Positions 5,811-9,348 of a DNA stretch of 9,348 nt are shown in pieces; the first letter of the stretch is position 1; each line of letters starts with the position of its first letter. This DNA comes from Phycisphaerae bacterium SM23_33. GTDB lineage: Bacteria > Planctomycetota > Phycisphaerae > SM23-33. Under the pieces are notes generated by a model. That model had not been told where the DNA came from. It ran no database searches and was given only the letters and a program-made list of their open reading frames with translations. Position numbers and translations under genes: made by a program. The stretch is taken from NCBI GenBank assembly GCA_001303665.1, contig LJUF01000158.1, positions 1 through 9,348 on the forward strand, read 5' to 3'.

Positions 5811-5946
5811 GCCGGCGGCGTGGCCTTCAGGCCGGATTTTGGGGGGACGAAAATGGGGAAGTCCTGTAAGATGGTTGGACTAGGCGGGGCCGTCCGGCCG
5901 CCCTTGGGGTGGCTGGGCGGGCCCGGGCATGCAAGGAGTGTCTCAG

Positions 5947-6900
5947 ATGTACCGGCCCCAGATCAAGGTGGTGGACTGCACCATACGTGACGGCGGGTTG
6001 GCCAACGACTCGCACTTCACCCTGGAGACGGTGCGTGCGGTGTACAAGGCGGCCTGCGCTGCCGGTGTGGACTTCGTAGAGCTGGGCTACCGCAACAGCA
6101 AGGAGATGTTCTCGCCGGCGGAGTTCGGCCCGTGGCGGTTCTGCGACGAGGAGCAGCTCCGCCGCGCCGTCGACGGCATCGAATCGGACGGCACCCGCAT
6201 CTCCATCATGCAGGACGCCCACAAGGCGGTGCCCGAGGACATCCTGCCCGCCGAGCAGTCCGTGGTGGACATGATCCGCGTGGCCACGTACGTCAAGGAC
6301 GTGGACAAGGCCATTCGGCTGGCGAACAACGCCACCGACAAGGGCTACGAGGCCACCATCAACATCATGGCGATCTCGCACGAGGGCTCGCCCTTCCTGG
6401 ACGAGGCCCTGCAGCAGATGGAGGAGGAAACCTCCGTCCAGGCCGTGTACGTGGTGGACAGCTTCGGCGCCCTGTACAGCGAGGAGGTGCATTTCCTCGT
6501 CGAGAAGTACCAGACCTACCTGAAGACCAAGGAAGTCGGCGGGCATTTCCACAACAACCAGCAGTTGGCCTTCGCCAATACCATCGAGGCCATCATCCGC
6601 GGCGCCAACTATCTGGACGGGACGCTGTACGGCCTGGGCCGGGCCGCCGGAAACTGCCCTCTGGAACTGCTGCTGGGCTTCCTGAAGAACCCCAAGTTCC
6701 ACATTGAGCCGGTGCTGGACGTCATCTCCAACGAGATCCTGCCGCTGGCTGAGAACATCGCCTGGGGCTATCACATCCCCTACATGCTCACCGGCGTTCT
6801 GGATCAGCATCCCCGGGAGGCCATGGCCTGGATGAAGTCCGGGGTCAAGGACGAGTTTGTGGAATTCTACAGGCAGTTGACAGCCGACCCGGGGGAGTGA
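5947..6900 (+). CDS. HMGL-like (DRE-TIM) aldolase/lyase domain protein
   Basis: The 317-residue protein is chosen to start at 5947 because AAGGAG (5933-5938) sits eight bases upstream. The ATG at 5929 lies before that site and adds only six residues. The N-terminus IKVVDCTIRDGG (6-17) carries the D-x-T-x-R-D signature of the DRE-TIM metallolyase superfamily, and GGHFHNNQQLAF has the metal-binding pair H200 and H202. VDFVELGYRN and RGANYLDGTLYGLGRAAGNC are further barrel-end motifs of the family. Relatives include 4-hydroxy-2-oxovalerate aldolase, HMG-CoA lyase and isopropylmalate synthase; all act on carbon-carbon bonds next to a carbonyl using a divalent metal. The protein is about the size of an aldolase barrel plus a short helical tail, without the regulatory domain of isopropylmalate synthase. 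The substrate cannot be assigned. It has no dehydrogenase partner in the window and is convergent with the next gene. Confidence 0.85.
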   Translation: MYRPQIKVVDCTIRDGGLANDSHFTLETVRAVYKAACAAGVDFVELGYRNSKEMFSPAEFGPWRFCDEEQLRRAVDGIESDGTRISIMQDAHKAVPEDILPAEQSVVDMIRVATYVKDVDKAIRLANNATDKGYEATINIMAISHEGSPFLDEALQQMEEETSVQAVYVVDSFGALYSEEVHFLVEKYQTYLKTKEVGGHFHNNQQLAFANTIEAIIRGANYLDGTLYGLGRAAGNCPLELLLGFLKNPKFHIEPVLDVISNEILPLAENIAWGYHIPYMLTGVLDQHPREAMAWMKSGVKDEFVEFYRQLTADPGE

Positions 6901-6925
6901 GCCGGCCGGCAGCCGACCCGCTCAC
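6897..6925. terminator. Inverted repeat joining the stop codons of two convergent genes
   Basis: GTGAGC (6897-6902) and GCTCAC (6920-6925) form a perfect 6-bp stem. The left arm contains the aldolase TGA (6898-6900) and the right arm contains the minus-strand stop of the acyltransferase (6922-6924). Inside, CGGC and GCCG can extend pairing. The genes are only 21 bp apart, so one symmetric structure could serve both transcripts. There is no T-tract. Confidence 0.35.
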
Positions 6926-7623
6926 ATCGTCAGCACGTCGCGAAGGCTGAACGGGGGGCCGTCGTATCTTTCTCCCGCCAGCAATCGTTCCGCGCGGGCA
7001 TGGGCGTGGTCCATGGCCGCCTGGACCTTCCGCCGCCACGCTTCCAATCGGTCCCTGCCCAGGCGCGGCGGAACCTCGATCGGGCGGCCGACGACGGCCC
7101 GCACCCGGCCGAAGGGCACGGGCAGTGCGATTCTCCGCCCGGCCGGACCCGCCCGGCGGCAGCGGCCGAGGGCGAAGCCCACCGGCACGAGGGGCATGCC
7201 GCCCCGGCTGGCCAGGTAGATCGGCCCGGGCGAGACGACCTGCGCCGGCCCGAGCGGGTGGTCGGCCGTCAGGCCCAGGTGCCGCTGCCGGCCGCGGCGG
7301 ATCAGCTCCCGCAGCGCCCTGTCCCCCTGGTGGTCGGTGGAGCCGCGGATGGCCTGGCCGCCCCAGAAGCCCAGCACCTGGGCGATGAGGTCGCCGTCCC
7401 GGCCGCGCGAGACCAGCGTGGTCATCATCCGGCCGTGCGTGTAGGCCGGGATCAGCAGCATCTCGTGCCAGAAGATGTACAGCCCCGGGCGCGGCATGTG
7501 CTGGGGGACGGTGGTCAGGTCGTCGATGGCGAAGCGGATGTCCAGCGAGCCCAGCCACCCGCGGAGCAGCCAGGCTGTCGCCCAGGCGGTGGCCCGGGTG
7601 GGGATGACGCGCTCTCGGATCAT
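6922..7623 (-). CDS. Lysophospholipid acyltransferase-like protein (DUF374 family)
   Basis: The 233-residue protein matches the DUF374 group of membrane-associated acyltransferases, which resemble the glycerolipid and lipid A acyltransferase fold. Visible blocks are GLYIFWHEMLLIP with His53-Glu54, VSRGRDGDLIAQVLGFWG (71-88), AIRGSTDHQG (91-100), GLTADHPLGPAQVVSPG (117-133) and YLASRGGMPLVPVGFA (136-151). The family's usual T-P-D-G-P-R-G-P block is here TADHPLGP, keeping the Asp but changing neighbours. A role in acylating lipid A, a lysophospholipid or a related envelope lipid is inferred. No classical signal peptide is evident; the N-terminal 25 residues are weakly amphipathic. The ribosome binding site is poor. 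It follows the propeller gene on the same strand by 67 bp, so co-transcription is possible, with no clear functional link. Confidence 0.83.
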   Translation of the reverse strand: MIRERVIPTRATAWATAWLLRGWLGSLDIRFAIDDLTTVPQHMPRPGLYIFWHEMLLIPAYTHGRMMTTLVSRGRDGDLIAQVLGFWGGQAIRGSTDHQGDRALRELIRRGRQRHLGLTADHPLGPAQVVSPGPIYLASRGGMPLVPVGFALGRCRRAGPAGRRIALPVPFGRVRAVVGRPIEVPPRLGRDRLEAWRRKVQAAMDHAHARAERLLAGERYDGPPFSLRDVLTM

Positions 7624-7690
7624 GTGTGTGCTTCGAGCCGGAGCCCGGCCTGGAGCCGTCCGGCCGGCTGCCGTACTTGCGGCGGGCGCT

Positions 7691-9043
7691 TCAGCGGCTC
7701 GATCCGCGCTTCAGCATGACCCATGCGCCGCTTAGAATCAATACCACGCAGGCCGGCTCGGGAACTTCCGCCCCGGCGCAGCCTTCCAGGTAATGGATCG
7801 ACCAGATGTTGTAGTCCAGACCGTCCACGACGTCGTCTTCGTTGAAGTTTCCGACGCTCCAGCCGCCCTCGGACCAGGCCGGGACCGGCTGGGCGAGGTA
7901 ATTCACCGACCACTGGTTGTAGTCCAGGCCGTCCACGCAGCCGTCCGGCTGGGTGTCGCCCGGAACCGGAAGCCGGTGCGCCAACGTCAGCCTCATGCCG
8001 CCGCCGCTCTTGTCACCATAGCTGATCCAGGGGTTGCCCAGTGAGTCCAACGCCAGGGAAACCCGGTCGCCCGTCGCTGCCGGGGCGACGGATTCGACGA
8101 TCCAGTCGCTGCCATCCCAGGTGGCGTACCTTAGCTCAGGGGCGCCGTAGGCGATGTGCGGTGTGCCGTCGGCCTCCAATGCAAGGGCGATGAGGCCGCA
8201 GGGGTACTGCTTTGGGATCACCTGAATGTCAAATCCGCTGCCGTTCCATACGCCGTACTTCACGTCCGCATAGTCGGCGGTGTAGTAGCTGATGCTTGGC
8301 CTGTCGTCTGGGCCGATCACAATGCTGCAATTCCCCCAGGTGTCCACGCATGCCTGGTCAACGGGATAGATGTCCCAGGACGAATCGTTCCGCCTGGCGT
8401 ACCTCAATTCCGAAGTGTCTGCCGCCACGTAAACTATGTGTGGCCTTCCCAGACTGTCCAATGCAAGGCACGAATTCCAGCCACAGTCTCCGTTATCGTC
8501 AACCGTTTCCATATCCCAGGAGGTTCCGTTCCAGCGGGCGAACTCCAAGGCCTCATTGGTCGTCTCGCCTTCAACATAGCTGATGCAAGGGTTATCCTCA
8601 GCGTCCAGTGCAAGATAGCAATCCCACCCCTCACGAGTCAGGGTGTCAAGCACTTGAAACTCCCATTGCGTCCCGTTCCACGCGGCATACTTCAACTCGT
8701 CCCCGCCCCCGGCGAATGCGTGAACAATGTGAGGCCGCTCGTTGCTGTCCAGCTTGAGGCAGTTGTAAAATCCTTCATTGTACGGCGAGGTGCCCGGAGG
8801 GGCGACGACTTCGATGCTCCAGGACGTGCCGTCGTGAGAGGCGTACTTGAGATACCAGTCTCGATTCGCGTCGCAGATGTTGTAGCTTATATGAGGCCGG
8901 TCGGCTAAATCGAATTGCAGGCTGGATGACGGGCCCGAGTTTGATTCCGTGTCGACGGTCTCGAATGCCCATTGCGGAGCAGCCCGTTCGGCCAGGGTGA
9001 GCACCACCGTTGCAGTCAAAAGCACCTTGAACGTGAAGCGCAT
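7691..9043 (-). CDS. Secreted seven-repeat beta-propeller protein with dockerin-like pair and PEP-CTERM signal
   Basis: The start at 9043 is favoured by AGGAG ten bases upstream and by the signal peptide MRFTFKVLLTATVVLTLAER. An alternative GTG at 9079 would add 12 polar residues before it. About residues 30-360 hold seven repeats of 40-55 residues, each with a core like SCLALDSLGRPHIVYV followed by LRYARRNDSSWDIYPV, consistent with a seven-bladed propeller. At about 361-426 two calcium-loop segments, CVDGLDYNQWSVNYL and VVDGLDYNIWSIHYL, form a dockerin type I-like module. The last 24 residues, VPEP followed by the hydrophobic ACVVLILSGAWVML and KRGSSR, fit a PEP-CTERM sorting signal, which is normally removed by an exosortase at the envelope. 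Function is probably extracellular binding or surface attachment. No catalytic motif is seen. It has its own promoter (9124-9151). Confidence 0.87.
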   Translation of the reverse strand: MRFTFKVLLTATVVLTLAERAAPQWAFETVDTESNSGPSSSLQFDLADRPHISYNICDANRDWYLKYASHDGTSWSIEVVAPPGTSPYNEGFYNCLKLDSNERPHIVHAFAGGGDELKYAAWNGTQWEFQVLDTLTREGWDCYLALDAEDNPCISYVEGETTNEALEFARWNGTSWDMETVDDNGDCGWNSCLALDSLGRPHIVYVAADTSELRYARRNDSSWDIYPVDQACVDTWGNCSIVIGPDDRPSISYYTADYADVKYGVWNGSGFDIQVIPKQYPCGLIALALEADGTPHIAYGAPELRYATWDGSDWIVESVAPAATGDRVSLALDSLGNPWISYGDKSGGGMRLTLAHRLPVPGDTQPDGCVDGLDYNQWSVNYLAQPVPAWSEGGWSVGNFNEDDVVDGLDYNIWSIHYLEGCAGAEVPEPACVVLILSGAWVMLKRGSSR

Positions 9044-9107
9044 TGAATCTTCTCTCCTGGCTGGGTAAGATGAACGCACACACTCCCGCTTTGGCTTCGA
9101 TGCAAAT

Positions 9108-9144
9108 AACGTAGCCGACCGCTATTATACTCCGATGCTACGTT
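9108..9144. promoter_or_regulatory. Operator-like perfect inverted repeat centred on the -10 box
   Basis: AACGTAGC (9108-9115) and GCTACGTT (9137-9144) are perfect 8-base inverted copies separated by 21 bases. The dyad centre at 9126 coincides with the middle of the -10 hexamer at 9124-9129. Half-site centres are 29 bases apart, just under three helical turns. This is a plausible binding site for a dimeric or tetrameric regulator that would cover the promoter. The regulator is not in the window. Confidence 0.5.
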
Positions 9145-9151
9145 CAGTCAA
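9124..9151 (-). promoter_or_regulatory. Near-consensus sigma-70-type promoter of the propeller/PEP-CTERM gene
   Basis: On the minus strand TTGACT (9146-9151) is followed by a 16-base spacer and a perfect TATAAT (9124-9129). Transcription would begin near 9117, leaving a leader of about 75 bases before the ATG at 9043. It is the best promoter in the window and is unusually AT-rich for it. Confidence 0.75.
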
Positions 9152-9194
9152 GCTGGATACATGCGTTATTATCGGACATTCCCCATTTGATCTT

Positions 9195-9236
9195 CCGGGC
9201 ACGAGGGCCGCGGGCTGTTGTCCGCGGTCCGCCCGG
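9195..9236 (-). terminator. Long GC hairpin downstream of the right-edge gene
   Basis: An outer stem, CCGGGC (9195-9200) with GCCCGG (9231-9236), encloses an inner stem, GGGCCGCGG (9205-9213) with CCGCGGTCC (9222-9230), around a short loop. The inner stem has one G-U-type pair. It begins about 40 bases after the stop of the partial minus-strand gene at 9277, where a terminator is expected, and upstream of the promoter at 9124-9151. There is no T-tract, so factor-independent termination is uncertain. Confidence 0.42.
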
Positions 9237-9276
9237 AGCAGGGGGCTTGACTGTCGGGCGTGTTCTGCGAAGTGTG

Positions 9277-9348
9277 TCAGGTTAGGCGCGCGCGCCGTGT
9301 TGGGCGGCGGCGGATGGCGGGGCTGGCCAGGAGGATCAAGAACAGGCA
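9277..9348 (-). CDS. C-terminus of a protein entering from the right edge (hydrophobic then Arg-rich)
   Basis: Reading the minus strand from the right edge, one frame gives CLFLILLASPAIRRRPT, then RRARLT and a TGA at 9277-9279. A short hydrophobic run followed by an Arg-rich tail is how PEP-CTERM-type and other C-terminally anchored exported proteins end in planctomycetes, and it resembles the end of the neighbouring propeller protein. Only 23 codons are visible, with the PEP motif outside the window, so this is tentative. A plus-strand ATG at 9314 lacks a ribosome binding site and is less likely. Confidence 0.35.
   Translation of the reverse strand, partial: CLFLILLASPAIRRRPTRRARLT

Noticed and set aside
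7000..7719. Plus-strand frame opposite the acyltransferase
   Set aside because: Its sequence is low-complexity Pro/Gly/Arg/His, while the minus strand carries all DUF374 blocks.
8156..8908. Plus-strand frame opposite the propeller gene
   Set aside because: It is a shadow generated by the regular repeats on the minus strand; it has no ribosome binding site and no recognisable domain.
7691..9043. Reading the DNA periodicity in the propeller gene as a CRISPR or tandem repeat array
   Set aside because: The repetition is at the protein level, with divergent 40-55-residue units, not conserved nucleotide repeats with spacers.
9124..9151. Dyad at 9108-9144 as an IS terminal inverted repeat
   Set aside because: The arms are 21 bases apart around a promoter, with no transposase between them and no flanking target duplication.

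Overview
The window is GC-rich bacterial DNA that most resembles a member of the Planctomycetota, possibly Phycisphaerae; this is inferred from gene content, not from a marker gene. The supporting features are a secreted beta-propeller protein with a dockerin-like EF-hand pair and a PEP-CTERM-type C-terminal sorting signal, a second secreted SBBP-type repeat protein, a family GH110 glycosidase, and mostly single genes in alternating orientations rather than long operons.

Layout from left to right. (1) Positions 1-393, minus strand: the N-terminal part of an exported SBBP-repeat protein that runs off the left edge. (2) 606-2280, plus strand: a GH110 alpha-1,3-galactosidase-like beta-helix enzyme with a signal peptide, interrupted by an apparent single extra G near 1857. 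(3) 2375-3127, minus strand: a SAM-dependent methyltransferase resembling the 23S rRNA methyltransferase AviRa. It is bracketed by two 87-bp direct repeats; the left one is the authentic 3' end of the GH110 gene and the right one (3269-3355) is a displaced copy. (4) About 3398-3615: the decayed C-terminus of an IS4/IS1380-like transposase broken by small hairpin-forming inserts. (5) 3775-3909: a good -10 box and a GC-rich leader that resembles the 3' half of a cobalamin riboswitch. (6) 3910-5388, plus strand: a B12-binding-type radical SAM protein. (7) 5389-5946: mostly non-coding or doubtful, with a possible minus-strand membrane protein and a strong hairpin. (8) 5947-6900, plus strand: an HMGL-like (DRE-TIM) aldolase/lyase. 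(9) 6922-7623, minus strand: a DUF374-type lysophospholipid acyltransferase-like protein, convergent with the aldolase. (10) 7691-9043, minus strand: a seven-repeat propeller, dockerin, PEP-CTERM protein with a near-consensus promoter whose -10 box lies at the centre of a perfect inverted repeat. (11) 9277-9348, minus strand: the probable hydrophobic/Arg-rich C-terminus of another gene entering from the right.

The genes do not form one obvious pathway. The coherent themes are exported polysaccharide-related proteins (SBBP protein, GH110, dockerin/PEP-CTERM protein) and envelope or small-molecule metabolism (acyltransferase, aldolase, radical SAM protein). The part from 2190 to 3620 looks like a recombination scar: a duplicated gene end, a methyltransferase between the copies, and a dead insertion sequence beside it. 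The points most worth checking are the riboswitch-like leader in front of the B12-type radical SAM gene, the duplicated GH110 tail, and the symmetric promoter/operator at 9108-9151.
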